From the NCBI RefSeq assembly GCF_013386585.1, contig NZ_JACARO010000076.1, positions 1 through 48,190 of the forward strand: a DNA stretch of 48,190 nucleotides, given 5' to 3'. Numbering within the stretch: position 1 is the stretch's first letter; the number at the start of each line of letters is the position of its first letter. Below, piece after piece: positions 9,362 through 18,482 of this stretch. The stretch is from Pseudomonas sp. P7548 (GTDB lineage Bacteria > Pseudomonadota > Gammaproteobacteria > Pseudomonadales > Pseudomonadaceae). The notes below the pieces were generated by a model, which saw only the letters and a list, made by a program, of their open reading frames with translations, did not search any database and was not told the origin of the DNA. The position numbers and the translations under genes are program-made.

Positions 9362-11753
9362 CCATCACGCCGTCGTTAAAACCCAGGCTGAACTGGCCGA
9401 GCTGTTCGCCCAGGACCTCACCTCCGGTGTGGGCCGCAGCGTCAAGCATGACAGCGCCGCCAAGCATGTGTCCGGTGAAGCGCAGTACATCGATGACCGC
9501 CTGGAATTCCCCAACCAGTTGCACCTGTATGCACGCATGTCCGACCGCGCCCATGCGCGCATCATCAGCATCGACACCGCGCCCTGCTACGCCTTTGAAG
9601 GCGTGCGCATTGCCATCACCCACGAAGACGTGCCGGGCCTGAAAGACATCGGCCCGCTGATGCCCGGCGACCCGTTGCTGGCCATCGACACCGTGCAGTT
9701 CGTTGGCCAGGTGGTGCTGGCGGTGGCGGCCCGCGACCTGGAAACCGCACGCAAAGCGGCGATGGCCGCCGTGATCGAATACGAAGACCTGGAGCCGGTG
9801 CTGGACGTGGTCGAGGCGTTTCGCAAGAAGCACTTTGTGCTCGACAGCCACACCCACCAGCGCGGCGATTCGGCGGGCGCATTGGCCACGGCAAAAAACC
9901 GTATCCAGGGCACCCTGCACATCGGCGGCCAGGAACACTTCTACCTGGAAACCCAGATCTCCTCGGTAATGCCCACCGAAGACGGCGGCATGATCGTCTA
10001 CTGCTCCACACAGAACCCCACCGAAGTGCAGAAGCTGGTGGCCGAAGTGCTGGACGTGTCGATGAACAAGATCGTCGTGGACATGCGCCGCATGGGCGGT
10101 GGTTTTGGCGGCAAGGAAACCCAGGCCGCCAGCCCCGCGTGCCTGTGTGCGGTGGTTGCACGCCTCACCGGCCAGCCGACCAAGATGCGCCTGCCGCGCG
10201 TCGAAGACATGCTGATGACCGGCAAGCGCCACCCCTTCTATATCGAATACGACGTGGGTTTTGACGACAACGGTCGCCTGCACGGGATCAACCTGGAACT
10301 GGCAGGCAATTGCGGCTGCTCGCCGGACCTGTCCAACTCGATTGTCGACCGGGCCATGTTCCACTCCGACAACTCGTATTACCTGGGCGACGCCACGGTC
10401 AACGGCCACCGCTGCAAGACCAACACCGCGTCCAACACCGCCTATCGCGGCTTCGGCGGCCCGCAAGGCATGGTCGCCATCGAAGAGGTGATGGACGCCA
10501 TCGCCCGCCACCTGGCGCTGGACCCGCTGGCGGTGCGCAAGGCCAACTACTATGGCAAGACCGAGCGCAACGTCACCCACTACTACCAGACCGTCGAGCA
10601 CAACATGCTCGAAGAGATGACCGCCGAGCTGGAAGCCAGCAGCCAATACGCCGAGCGCCGCGAAGCGATCCGCCTGTACAACGCCCACAGCCCGATCCTG
10701 AAAAAAGGCCTGGCGCTGACCCCGGTGAAGTTCGGCATTTCGTTTACCGCCAGCTTCCTCAACCAGGCCGGTGCGCTGATTCACATCTACACCGACGGCA
10801 GCATCCACCTGAACCACGGCGGCACCGAGATGGGCCAGGGTTTGAACACCAAGGTCGCGCAAGTGGTGGCCGAAGTGTTCCAAGTGGAAATCGACCGCGT
10901 GCAGATCACCGCGACCAACACCGACAAGGTGCCCAACACCTCGCCAACCGCCGCTTCCAGCGGTGCCGACCTGAACGGTAAGGCCGCACAGAATGCTGCC
11001 GAAACCATCAAGCAGCGCCTGGTGGAGTTCGCCGCACGCAAATACGACGTGAGCGAAGCGGATGTGCAATTCCACAACGGCCATGTGCGGGTGCGTGACC
11101 AGATCCTGACGTTCGAGGCGTTGATCCAGCAGGCGTATTTCGCCCAGGTCTCGCTGTCGAGCACCGGCTTCTACAAGACCCCAAAAATCTACTACGACCG
11201 CAGCCAGTCACGGGGCCGGCCGTTCTACTACTTCGCCTTTGGCGCAGCGTGCTGCGAAGTGATCGTCGATACCCTGACCGGCGAATACAAGATGCTGCGC
11301 ACCGACATCCTGCATGACGTGGGCGCCTCGCTGAACCCTGCCATCGACATCGGCCAAGTGGAAGGCGGCTTCATCCAGGGCATGGGCTGGCTGACCATGG
11401 AAGAGCTGGTGTGGAACAACAAGGGCAAGCTGATGACCAACGGCCCGGCCAGCTACAAGATCCCGGCCGTGGCCGACATGCCCCTGGACCTGCGGGTGAA
11501 GCTGGTGGAGAACCGCAAGAACCCGGAAGACACGGTGTTCCATTCCAAGGCCGTGGGCGAGCCGCCGTTCATGCTCGGGATTGCCTCGTGGTGCGCGATC
11601 AAGGATGCGGTGGCGAGCCTGGGCGACTATCGCCATCAGCCGAAGATCGATGCGCCGGCGACGCCGGAGCGGGTGTTGTGGGGGTGTGAGCAGATGCGGC
11701 AGTTGAAAGCTGCATCGCCTGTGGAAACTGAAACCGAGATGGCTTCGCTTTAG
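9354..11753 (+). CDS. xdhB: Xanthine dehydrogenase large molybdopterin subunit XdhB
   Basis: Catalytic molybdenum subunit of xanthine dehydrogenase, 799 aa. Seen: the N-terminal Ald_Xan_dh domain (about 25-140), molybdopterin-binding segments GGGFGGKE and YRGFGGPQG, GGTEMGQGLNTK, and the C-terminal AVGEPPFMLG containing the expected catalytic glutamate. Full length for the bacterial XdhB family. It starts inside the end of xdhA. A REP doublet separates it from xdhC. Confidence 0.96.
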   Translation: MSNHHAVVKTQAELAELFAQDLTSGVGRSVKHDSAAKHVSGEAQYIDDRLEFPNQLHLYARMSDRAHARIISIDTAPCYAFEGVRIAITHEDVPGLKDIGPLMPGDPLLAIDTVQFVGQVVLAVAARDLETARKAAMAAVIEYEDLEPVLDVVEAFRKKHFVLDSHTHQRGDSAGALATAKNRIQGTLHIGGQEHFYLETQISSVMPTEDGGMIVYCSTQNPTEVQKLVAEVLDVSMNKIVVDMRRMGGGFGGKETQAASPACLCAVVARLTGQPTKMRLPRVEDMLMTGKRHPFYIEYDVGFDDNGRLHGINLELAGNCGCSPDLSNSIVDRAMFHSDNSYYLGDATVNGHRCKTNTASNTAYRGFGGPQGMVAIEEVMDAIARHLALDPLAVRKANYYGKTERNVTHYYQTVEHNMLEEMTAELEASSQYAERREAIRLYNAHSPILKKGLALTPVKFGISFTASFLNQAGALIHIYTDGSIHLNHGGTEMGQGLNTKVAQVVAEVFQVEIDRVQITATNTDKVPNTSPTAASSGADLNGKAAQNAAETIKQRLVEFAARKYDVSEADVQFHNGHVRVRDQILTFEALIQQAYFAQVSLSSTGFYKTPKIYYDRSQSRGRPFYYFAFGAACCEVIVDTLTGEYKMLRTDILHDVGASLNPAIDIGQVEGGFIQGMGWLTMEELVWNNKGKLMTNGPASYKIPAVADMPLDLRVKLVENRKNPEDTVFHSKAVGEPPFMLGIASWCAIKDAVASLGDYRHQPKIDAPATPERVLWGCEQMRQLKAASPVETETEMASL

Positions 11754-11767
11754 ACCGGGGCGCTGCT

Positions 11768-11832
11768 TTCGCGAGCAAGCCCGCTCCCACATTTGAAATG
11801 CATTCCCCTGTGGGAGCGGGCTTGCTCGCGAA
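11768..11832. repeat. REP doublet (REPIN-like) inside the xdh operon
   Basis: Two inverted 23-bp arms, at 11768-11790 (starting TTCGCGAGCAAGCCCGCTCC) and 11810-11832 (starting GTGGGAGCGGGCTTGCTCGC), with a 19-bp spacer. The arms are exact reverse complements and recur identically at 18483 and 24276. The short spacer allows a long near-perfect hairpin in the xdhB-xdhC message. Confidence 0.9.
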
Positions 11833-11868
11833 GACGGCAGAACTGACAACAGAGATGTTGAGGTGAAC

Positions 11869-12708
11869 ATGAACAACTGGATCAGCGCCCTCGCCGACCT
11901 GCAGAACCGCGGTGAACCCTGCGTGCTGGTGACCATCATCGAAGAACTCGGCTCCACGCCACGCAACGCCGGTTCCAAAATGGTGATCAGCGCCGCGCAA
12001 ACCTTCGACACCATCGGCGGCGGCCACCTGGAATACAAAGCGATGCAGATCGCCCGGGACATGCTCGTGCGTGGCCAGCAGAACACCCACCTGGAGCGCT
12101 TCAGCCTCGGCGCCAGCCTGGGCCAGTGCTGCGGGGGCGTGACCGTGTTGCTGTTCGAACCCATGGGCCAGGTGCAGGCGCAGATCGCCGTGTTTGGCGC
12201 CGGCCACGTGGGGCGCGCACTGGTGCCGTTGCTGGCGAGCCTGCCGTGCCGGGTGCGCTGGATCGATTCCCGTGACCAGGAGTTTCCGGAACATATCCCG
12301 CAAGGCGTGCGTAAAATCGTCAGCGAAGAGCCGGTCGATGAAATTGCCGACCTGCCGGTGGGCAGTTACTGCATCGTGATGACCCACAATCACGCGCTGG
12401 ACCTGGAACTCACCGCCGCGCTGCTCAAACGCAACGACTTCGCCTACTTCGGCCTGATCGGTTCGAAGACCAAGCGCGTCAAGTTCGAACATCGCCTGCG
12501 TGATCGCGGCTTTGACGCCGCGCAGCTGCAACGCATGCGTTGCCCCATGGGCCTCACCGAGGTGAAGGGCAAACTGCCGGTGGAGATCGCTATCTCCATC
12601 GCCGGCGAAATCATCGCCACCTATAACGCCAATTTCGGCCAGCACACCGCCAGCGCCGAACCCATTGCCAAACTGCTGCCGGCGTCACGCCGCAGCCAAG
12701 CCATTTGA
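11869..12708 (+). CDS. xdhC: Xanthine dehydrogenase accessory protein XdhC
   Basis: Chaperone that binds and sulfurates the molybdenum cofactor and inserts it into xanthine dehydrogenase. 279 aa from the ATG at 11869, chosen over the GTG at 11863 because TGAGGTGA lies correctly upstream of the ATG. Seen: the N-terminal XdhC/CoxI domain with TPRNAGSKM and a CCGG motif (GQCCGGVTVLLFE), and a C-terminal Rossmann domain with VFGAGHVGRAL and GLIGSKTKR. It follows xdhAB after the REP doublet and precedes guaD by 12 nt. Confidence 0.95.
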   Translation: MNNWISALADLQNRGEPCVLVTIIEELGSTPRNAGSKMVISAAQTFDTIGGGHLEYKAMQIARDMLVRGQQNTHLERFSLGASLGQCCGGVTVLLFEPMGQVQAQIAVFGAGHVGRALVPLLASLPCRVRWIDSRDQEFPEHIPQGVRKIVSEEPVDEIADLPVGSYCIVMTHNHALDLELTAALLKRNDFAYFGLIGSKTKRVKFEHRLRDRGFDAAQLQRMRCPMGLTEVKGKLPVEIAISIAGEIIATYNANFGQHTASAEPIAKLLPASRRSQAI

Positions 12709-12720
12709 ATTGAGATCACC

Positions 12721-14025
12721 ATGCCTTTGACTCGCAAAGCCTACCGTGCCGCCCTCCTGCACAGCATCGCCGACCCTGCGCAAGTGGGGATCGAAGCCTC
12801 CTATGAGTACTTTGAAGACGGCCTGCTGGTGATCGAAAACGGCCAGATCAGCGCCATTGGCCATGCCGGTGATTTGTTGCCGACGTTGCCCGCCGACATC
12901 GAAGTCACTCACTACCAGGACGCACTGATCACCCCCGGCCTGATCGACACCCACATCCACCTGCCGCAAACCGGCATGGTCGGCGCCTACGGCGAGCAGT
13001 TGCTGGATTGGCTCAACACCTACACCTTCCCGTGCGAAAGCCAGTTCGCCGACAAGGCCCATGCCGAAGAAGTCGCGGATATCTTCATCAAGGAACTGCT
13101 GCGCAACGGCACCACCACTGCACTGGTGTTTGGCAGCGTGCACCCGCAGTCGGTGAATGCATTCTTCGAAGCAGCCGAGAAACTCGACCTGCGCATGATC
13201 GCCGGCAAGGTGATGATGGACCGCAACGCGCCGGACTACCTCACCGACACCGCCGAAAGCGGCTACCAGGAAAGCAAGACACTGATCGAACGCTGGCACG
13301 GCAAGGGCCGCCTGCACTACGCGGTCACCCCACGCTTTGCGCCGACCAGCACGCCGGAACAACTGGCACTGGCCGGGCAATTGCTGGGCGAATACCCGGA
13401 CCTTTACATGCAGACCCACATCAGTGAGAACAAGCAGGAAGTCGAGTGGGTGAAGGAACTGTTCCCGGAGCGCAACGGCTACTTGGATGTGTACGACCAC
13501 TACAAACTGCTCGGCGAGCGCTCGGTGTTTGCCCACGGCGTACACTTGTGTGACGACGAATGCGCGCGCCTGGCAGAAACCGGCTCGGCGGTTGCGTTCT
13601 GCCCTACGTCGAACTTCTTCCTCGGCAGTGGCTTGTTCAACCTGCCGATGGCGGAAAAACACAAACTCAACGTAGGCCTGGGCACCGACGTGGGCGGCGG
13701 CACCAGCTTCTCGCTGCTGCAAACCTTGAATGAAGCGTACAAGGTGATGCAGTTGCAGGGCGCGCGGTTGAGCCCGTTCAAGTCGCTGTACCTGGCAACC
13801 CTGGGCGGTGCCCGTGCGCTGCGCTTGGAAGACAAGATCGGCACGCTGCAGCCGGGCACCGATGCGGACTTCCTGGTGCTGGATTACAACGCCACGCCGT
13901 TGCTGAGCTATCGCTTGAAACAGGCGAACAACATCGCCGAGACGTTGTTTGTGTTGATGACGCTGGGGGATGATCGGACGGTGTTGCAGACGTATGCGGC
14001 GGGGCAGCTCGTACACCAGCGCTAA
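12721..14025 (+). CDS. guaD: Guanine deaminase
   Basis: Hydrolyses guanine to xanthine and ammonia, feeding xanthine to the XdhAB enzyme encoded just upstream. 434 aa amidohydrolase. Seen: the metal-binding PGLIDTHIHLPQ, MQTHISEN and FAHGVHLCD histidine motifs, and GLGTDVGGGTSFS with the aspartate expected at the zinc site. The ATG at 12721 lies 12 nt after the xdhC stop, so it is very probably the last gene of the xdhABC operon. A nested palindrome with a T-run follows the stop. Confidence 0.95.
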   Translation: MPLTRKAYRAALLHSIADPAQVGIEASYEYFEDGLLVIENGQISAIGHAGDLLPTLPADIEVTHYQDALITPGLIDTHIHLPQTGMVGAYGEQLLDWLNTYTFPCESQFADKAHAEEVADIFIKELLRNGTTTALVFGSVHPQSVNAFFEAAEKLDLRMIAGKVMMDRNAPDYLTDTAESGYQESKTLIERWHGKGRLHYAVTPRFAPTSTPEQLALAGQLLGEYPDLYMQTHISENKQEVEWVKELFPERNGYLDVYDHYKLLGERSVFAHGVHLCDDECARLAETGSAVAFCPTSNFFLGSGLFNLPMAEKHKLNVGLGTDVGGGTSFSLLQTLNEAYKVMQLQGARLSPFKSLYLATLGGARALRLEDKIGTLQPGTDADFLVLDYNATPLLSYRLKQANNIAETLFVLMTLGDDRTVLQTYAAGQLVHQR

Positions 14026-14048
14026 TTTCAGGTACACCACAAAACCCA

Positions 14049-14171
14049 ATGTGGGAGCGGGCTTTTGTGAGAGCTGGCTCGCCTGCGATGCAGACACCTC
14101 GGTCTTTCTGTTAGACCCAGGTGATGCCATCGCAGGCAAGCCAGCTCCCACACAAGCCGGCCCCCACATTT
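14049..14171. repeat. Nested REP palindrome between guaD and a convergent regulator
   Basis: One repeat family sits within another. Outer arms 14049-14070 (starts AATGTGGGAGCGGGC) and 14150-14171 are imperfect inverted copies. Inner arms 14071-14090 (GAGCTGGCTCGCCTGCGATG) and 14128-14147 are near-perfect inverted copies. The centre (14095-14124) is itself palindromic around CACCT...AGGTG. T6 follows at 14170-14175, so the structure may also terminate guaD transcription. Confidence 0.85.
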
Positions 14172-14181
14172 TTTATTGGGA

Positions 14182-14946
14182 TCAGAGTTTGATCGAGGAG
14201 CGCCCTGGCTTCTTGGTCTGCAACAGGTGCGAAAACACCGCATGCAAATCATCCGACGCGCTCTCTTCATCGAGGTTGAGCTTGCTGTCGATGTGATCCA
14301 TGTGGTGCATCATCAAATCCACCGCCAGCACCGCGTCCCGCGCTTCGATCGCATCGATCAACTGGGTGTGTTCATCGTAGGAGCAGTGCGAGCGGTTGCC
14401 GCTTTCGTACTGGGCGATGATCAACGAGGTCTGGGACACCAGGCTGCGCTGGAAGCTGATCAACGGCGCGTTCTTCGCCGCTTCGGCCAGCTTGAGGTGG
14501 AATTCGCCGGAAAGACGAATGCCCGCACCGCGATCGCCCCGGGAGAAACTGTCGCGCTCGTCGTTGACCATCTGGCGCAGTTCGGCCAGTTGCTCGGCGG
14601 TGGCGTGCTGCACCGCCAGCTCGGTGATCGCGCGCTCCACCAGACGCCGCGCCATGAACACCTGGCGGGCCTCTTCGACACTCGGGCTGGCAACCACGGC
14701 ACCGCGATTGGGCCGCAGCAGCACCACGCCTTCATGGGCCAGGCGCGACAGCGCACGGCGAATGATGGTGCGGCTGACGCCAAAGATTTCGCCCAGTGCC
14801 TCTTCACTCAATTTGGTACCGGGTGCCAGGCGTTGTTCAAGGATCGCCTCGAAGATATGCGCATAGACGATATCGTCCTGGGTTCCGCTGCGACCGGCCT
14901 TGCCAGCTCGCGGTTGTTTCTTGAGAGGTTGCAACTGTTCGTTCAT
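14182..14946 (-). CDS. GntR family regulator, FCD subfamily
   Basis: 254 aa from the ATG at 14946 (MNEQLQPLKKQPRAG), preferred over the longer frame to 15030, whose extra 28 residues look like translated promoter DNA. Seen: a winged helix about residues 25-95 (SEEALGEIFGVSRTIIRRAL) and a C-terminal FCD helical domain with HHMDHIDSKL near the end. It is convergent with guaD and divergent from the permease gene, across a region with a TTGT-N2-ACAA inverted repeat. Control of purine breakdown or uptake genes is inferred from position; the ligand is unknown. Confidence 0.87.
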   Translation of the reverse strand: MNEQLQPLKKQPRAGKAGRSGTQDDIVYAHIFEAILEQRLAPGTKLSEEALGEIFGVSRTIIRRALSRLAHEGVVLLRPNRGAVVASPSVEEARQVFMARRLVERAITELAVQHATAEQLAELRQMVNDERDSFSRGDRGAGIRLSGEFHLKLAEAAKNAPLISFQRSLVSQTSLIIAQYESGNRSHCSYDEHTQLIDAIEARDAVLAVDLMMHHMDHIDSKLNLDEESASDDLHAVFSHLLQTKKPGRSSIKL

Positions 14947-15053
14947 GGGCACTCGGGTTTGGAGAACGGCGGCGAATTGACGGTAATGCGGCAGCTTTAT
15001 CGTAATACGGCAACAGCGTGTCGCTGGCAAGTATCACCTAAAACCAGGGCACA

Positions 15054-15070
15054 TTGTACACAACCGGTTG
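15054..15070. promoter_or_regulatory. Candidate GntR/FCD operator upstream of the permease gene
   Basis: TTGTACACAA (15054-15063) contains inverted half-sites TTGT and ACAA two bases apart, a layout typical of FCD-type GntR operators. It runs into a perfect 10-bp palindrome, CAACCGGTTG (15061-15070). It lies between the divergent regulator and permease genes. Functional role inferred. Confidence 0.4.
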
Positions 15071-15193
15071 CGCCAACACACTGTACGGCTGTTTGCGGTG
15101 TCGGCTGTATTGCAATGAGTGGTTACGTTTGAGTTTAGGCTTGAATCCGCGCCTTCATCGGTAAAAAGCCTCAGGTAAAAGGAACACCTCGCC

Positions 15194-16384
15194 ATGACAC
15201 ACGCCACCCAAGCGCCGTTGCGCCCGTTGGCCGACACTTCGCCGTCCGCCGTCGTGGCCGGTTTCATCGCCATGATGACCGGCTACACCAGCTCCCTGGT
15301 GCTGATGTTCCAGGCCGGCCAGGCGGCTGGCTTGACCACGGCGCAGATTTCCTCGTGGATCTGGGCGATCTCCATCGGCATGGCAGTGTGCAGCATCGGC
15401 CTGTCCCTGCGCTATCGCACGCCGATCACCATTGCCTGGTCCACCCCCGGCGCGGCGCTGTTGATCACCAGCCTGGGCGGCGTGAGTTATGGCGAAGCCA
15501 TCGGTGCCTACATCACTTGCGCGGTGCTGGTGACGATTTGCGGGCTGACCGGCAGCTTTGAAAAACTGGTCAAGCGTATCCCGGCATCGCTGGCGGCGGC
15601 CTTGCTCGCCGGCATCCTGTTCAAGATCGGCAGCGAGATCTTCGTCGCCGCGCAGCATCGCACCGGCCTGGTGCTGGGGATGTTTTTCACTTACCTGGTG
15701 ATCAAGCGCCTGTCGCCGCGCTACGCGGTACTGGCCGCATTGGTGATCGGCACCGCACTGTCGGGGCTGATGGGGTTGCTGGATTTCAGCGGCTTTCACC
15801 TGGAAGTGGCGACGCCGGTGTGGACCACCCCGAACTTCTCCCTGGCCGCCACCATCAGCATCGGCATCCCGCTGTTTGTGGTGGCCATGACCTCGCAGAA
15901 CATGCCCGGTGTTGCCGTGCTGCGCGCTGATGGCTACACCGTGCCGGCCTCGCCGCTGATCACAGCCACCGGCTTGGCTTCCCTGGTGCTGTCGCCCTTC
16001 GGTTCCCACGGCATCAACCTGGCGGCGATCAGCGCGGCCATCTGCACCGGCCCCCATGCCCATGAAGACCGCAACAAACGCTACACCGCGGCGGTGTGGT
16101 GCGGTGTGTTCTACGGGATTGCCGGGGTGTTTGGCGCTACCTTGGCGGCATTGTTCGCCGCCTTGCCCAAGGAACTGGTGCTGTCGATTGCAGCCTTGGC
16201 GCTGTTTGGCTCGATCATCAATGGCTTGAGCATTGCCATGAATGAGCCGAAGGAGCGGGAAGCGGCGCTGATCACCTTCATGGTCACCGCGTCTGGCTTG
16301 ACGCTGTTCTCCATCGGTTCGGCGTTCTGGGGGATTGTGGCGGGGGTGTTGACGCTGCTGATTCTGAACTGGCGCAAGGCATAA
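15194..16384 (+). CDS. BenE-type membrane permease, probably purine-related
   Basis: 396 aa, strongly hydrophobic throughout, with about 11-12 predicted membrane segments. It matches the benzoate/H+ symporter BenE family by overall pattern, including TPITIAWSTPGAALL near the N-terminus, FVVAMTSQNMPG, and FGSHGINLAAISAAICTGP. BenE proteins are distant relatives of the nucleobase/ascorbate transporter fold. Its place beside guaD, xdh and a GntR regulator, and not beside benzoate genes, suggests a nucleobase or related substrate; this is inference. ATG start after AAAAGGAAC. A strong terminator follows the stop directly. Confidence 0.8.
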   Translation: MTHATQAPLRPLADTSPSAVVAGFIAMMTGYTSSLVLMFQAGQAAGLTTAQISSWIWAISIGMAVCSIGLSLRYRTPITIAWSTPGAALLITSLGGVSYGEAIGAYITCAVLVTICGLTGSFEKLVKRIPASLAAALLAGILFKIGSEIFVAAQHRTGLVLGMFFTYLVIKRLSPRYAVLAALVIGTALSGLMGLLDFSGFHLEVATPVWTTPNFSLAATISIGIPLFVVAMTSQNMPGVAVLRADGYTVPASPLITATGLASLVLSPFGSHGINLAAISAAICTGPHAHEDRNKRYTAAVWCGVFYGIAGVFGATLAALFAALPKELVLSIAALALFGSIINGLSIAMNEPKEREAALITFMVTASGLTLFSIGSAFWGIVAGVLTLLILNWRKA

Positions 16385-16416
16385 AAAAACGGCGACCCTC
16401 AGGTCGCCGTTTTTTT
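16383..16416. terminator. Bidirectional terminator between the permease gene and yggL
   Basis: Stem CGGCGACC / GGTCGCCG around the loop CTCA (16390-16409), with A-run on the left and T-run on the right, so it should work for both convergent genes. Confidence 0.92.
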
Positions 16417-16421
16417 GAGTA

Positions 16422-16766
16422 TCACTTAGCCGCGTTGATCGGCTTTTCCGGATACCACACGTCCAGCAGCGGGCTGACTTCAGCGCTTTTCAGTTCGCTG
16501 CGGCCTTTGAGCCAGCTTTCAACAGCTACGCGCTGTTCTTCGTTGACCGAGCCACGCTTCTGCAGGCAAACCAGACCGAAGTCATCGCCGCCAACATAGC
16601 CCAGGCCATTGGCTTCCATGGCTTCTTTAATGAATGCTTCGAGGAAAGCGTCGGTCGCTTCTTCACTCAGGTCTTCTTTGAAGTCCAGGTTCAGTTCGAA
16701 ACCCAGCTCTTGAAATTCATCAACGCACAGTTTTTTGCGCAGACGCTGGGAACGGTTAGTCGCCAT
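16422..16766 (-). CDS. yggL: YggL family protein (DUF469)
   Basis: 114 aa acidic protein of the YggL/DUF469 family, reported in E. coli to associate with the 50S ribosomal subunit. The start chosen is the ATG at 16766 (MATNRSQRLRKKLCVDEFQE), which gives the conserved basic N-terminus; the frame to 16850 would add 28 unlikely residues. Seen: the conserved FQELGFELNLDF and EANGLGYVGGDD segments. Monocistronic, convergent with the permease gene and divergent from dacB. Confidence 0.9.
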   Translation of the reverse strand: MATNRSQRLRKKLCVDEFQELGFELNLDFKEDLSEEATDAFLEAFIKEAMEANGLGYVGGDDFGLVCLQKRGSVNEEQRVAVESWLKGRSELKSAEVSPLLDVWYPEKPINAAK

Positions 16767-17004
16767 TGGAACAATCCTCTTAAGTAATAACGGGCGGCAC
16801 TTTAGCAGTTTAAGGCGGCGATTGCCCGACTCTCTGGGACAGGCGGCCATTGACCCGCAAAAAAAACGCCCAATACCAGCTATCGTTCAGCTACAAGTGG
16901 ATCCACCTTGGGGCATAATGCCGACACTTTCATGACCATTGAGGGATTTTTCCTATTTACCCCTCGCCTTTTTCACCCTCCTCAGCAGTAGGGTTTTACT
17001 TCTT

Positions 17005-18465
17005 ATGATCAAATCTTTGCGTCCCTTTTTGCTTGCCAGTGTTCTCCTGCCCCTGGCCTTTTCCGTCACCGCCGCCCCGATCAACAACACGCTGCCGCCG
17101 AATGTCCAACAGGCCCTGCAGAAAGCCAAGATTCCCAACACCTCCCTGTCCCTGGTGATGCTGCCGCTCAACGGCCCCGGCACCCCCACCGTGTTCAACG
17201 CCGACGTATCGGTCAACCCCGCCTCCACCATGAAGCTAGTGACCACCTACGCCGCCCTGGAAATGCTCGGCCCCAACCACCAATGGAAAACCGAGTTCTA
17301 CACCGACGGCACCCTCAGCGGCGGCGTGTTGCACGGCAACCTGTACCTCAAGGGTGGCGGCGACCCCAAGCTGAACATGGAAAAGCTCTGGCTGCTGATG
17401 CGTGACCTGCGGGCCAACGGCGTGCAGCAAGTCACCGGCGACCTGGTGCTGGACCGCGGCTTCTTCAACCAACCGCAATTGCCGGAGTTCAACGACGACG
17501 GCAACGACGAGAACAAGCCGTTCCTGGTCAAGCCGGACGCCCTGTTGGTCAACCTCAAGGCCCTGCGCTTCGTGACCCGCAACGATTCGGGCCGGGTGAT
17601 CGTGTCGGTCGAACCGCCGATTGCCAGCATTCGCATCGACAACCAGGTGAAAGTCTCCAACGCCAAGCAGTGCACCGGCGACGTACGCTACAACCCGGTC
17701 ACGGCGGCCGATGGCAGCGTCACCGTCACCGTCAGTGGCCAACTGGGCGATGGCTGCAGCTCGCAGACCTACCTGTCGCTGCTTGACCACGCCACCTACA
17801 CCGCCGGTGCCGTGCGCGCGATCTGGCAGGAACTGGGCGGCACCATCCAGGGCCGTGATATCCAGGCCCCCGTGCCCAAAGATGCCAAGGTGCTGGCCCG
17901 CGCATTCTCGCCGGACCTGGCCGAGATCATCCGCGACATCAACAAATACAGTAACAACACCATGGCCCAGCAGTTGTTCCTGAGCCTGGGCGCGCAGTTC
18001 CGCAACGATGCCGACGGCGACGACGCCAAGGCTGCGCAACGCGTGGTGCGCCAATGGCTGGCGAAAAAAGGCATCACCGCGCCGCACCTGGTGATGGAGA
18101 ACGGCTCCGGCCTGTCCCGCGCCGAACGGGTCAGCGCCCGTGAGATGGCGGCCATGCTGCAAGCGGCCTGGAAAGGGCCTTACGCGGCGGAATACATCAG
18201 CTCGCTGCCGATTGCCGGCACCGACGGCACCATGCGCAAACGCCTGAAAACCACGGCCATGCGCGGCGAAGCCCACGTGAAGACCGGCACCTTGAATACC
18301 GTGCGCGCCATCGCCGGGTTCAGCCGCGACAACAACGGCAACAGCTGGGTGGTGGTGGCGATTCTCAACGACTCGAAACCGTGGGGCGCTTCGTCCGTGC
18401 TGGATCAGGTGTTGCTCGACCTGTATCGCCAGCCCAAAGCGGTGGCCGCCGCCCCGGTCCTCTAG
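17005..18465 (+). CDS. dacB: D-alanyl-D-alanine carboxypeptidase/endopeptidase (PBP4, DacB)
   Basis: Periplasmic low-molecular-mass penicillin-binding protein that trims or cleaves peptidoglycan cross-links. 486 aa from the ATG at 17005, which places a signal peptide at once (MIKSLRPFLLASVLLPLAFS, likely cleaved after VTAA). Seen: the S-x-x-K serine motif in NPASTMKLV, SNN in KYSNNTMAQQ, KTG in HVKTGTLNT, and the large PBP4-specific insertion between the first two motifs. Normal length for the family. A REP doublet follows its stop. Confidence 0.95.
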   Translation: MIKSLRPFLLASVLLPLAFSVTAAPINNTLPPNVQQALQKAKIPNTSLSLVMLPLNGPGTPTVFNADVSVNPASTMKLVTTYAALEMLGPNHQWKTEFYTDGTLSGGVLHGNLYLKGGGDPKLNMEKLWLLMRDLRANGVQQVTGDLVLDRGFFNQPQLPEFNDDGNDENKPFLVKPDALLVNLKALRFVTRNDSGRVIVSVEPPIASIRIDNQVKVSNAKQCTGDVRYNPVTAADGSVTVTVSGQLGDGCSSQTYLSLLDHATYTAGAVRAIWQELGGTIQGRDIQAPVPKDAKVLARAFSPDLAEIIRDINKYSNNTMAQQLFLSLGAQFRNDADGDDAKAAQRVVRQWLAKKGITAPHLVMENGSGLSRAERVSAREMAAMLQAAWKGPYAAEYISSLPIAGTDGTMRKRLKTTAMRGEAHVKTGTLNTVRAIAGFSRDNNGNSWVVVAILNDSKPWGASSVLDQVLLDLYRQPKAVAAAPVL

Positions 18466-18482
18466 GCAGCACGCAACACCCA

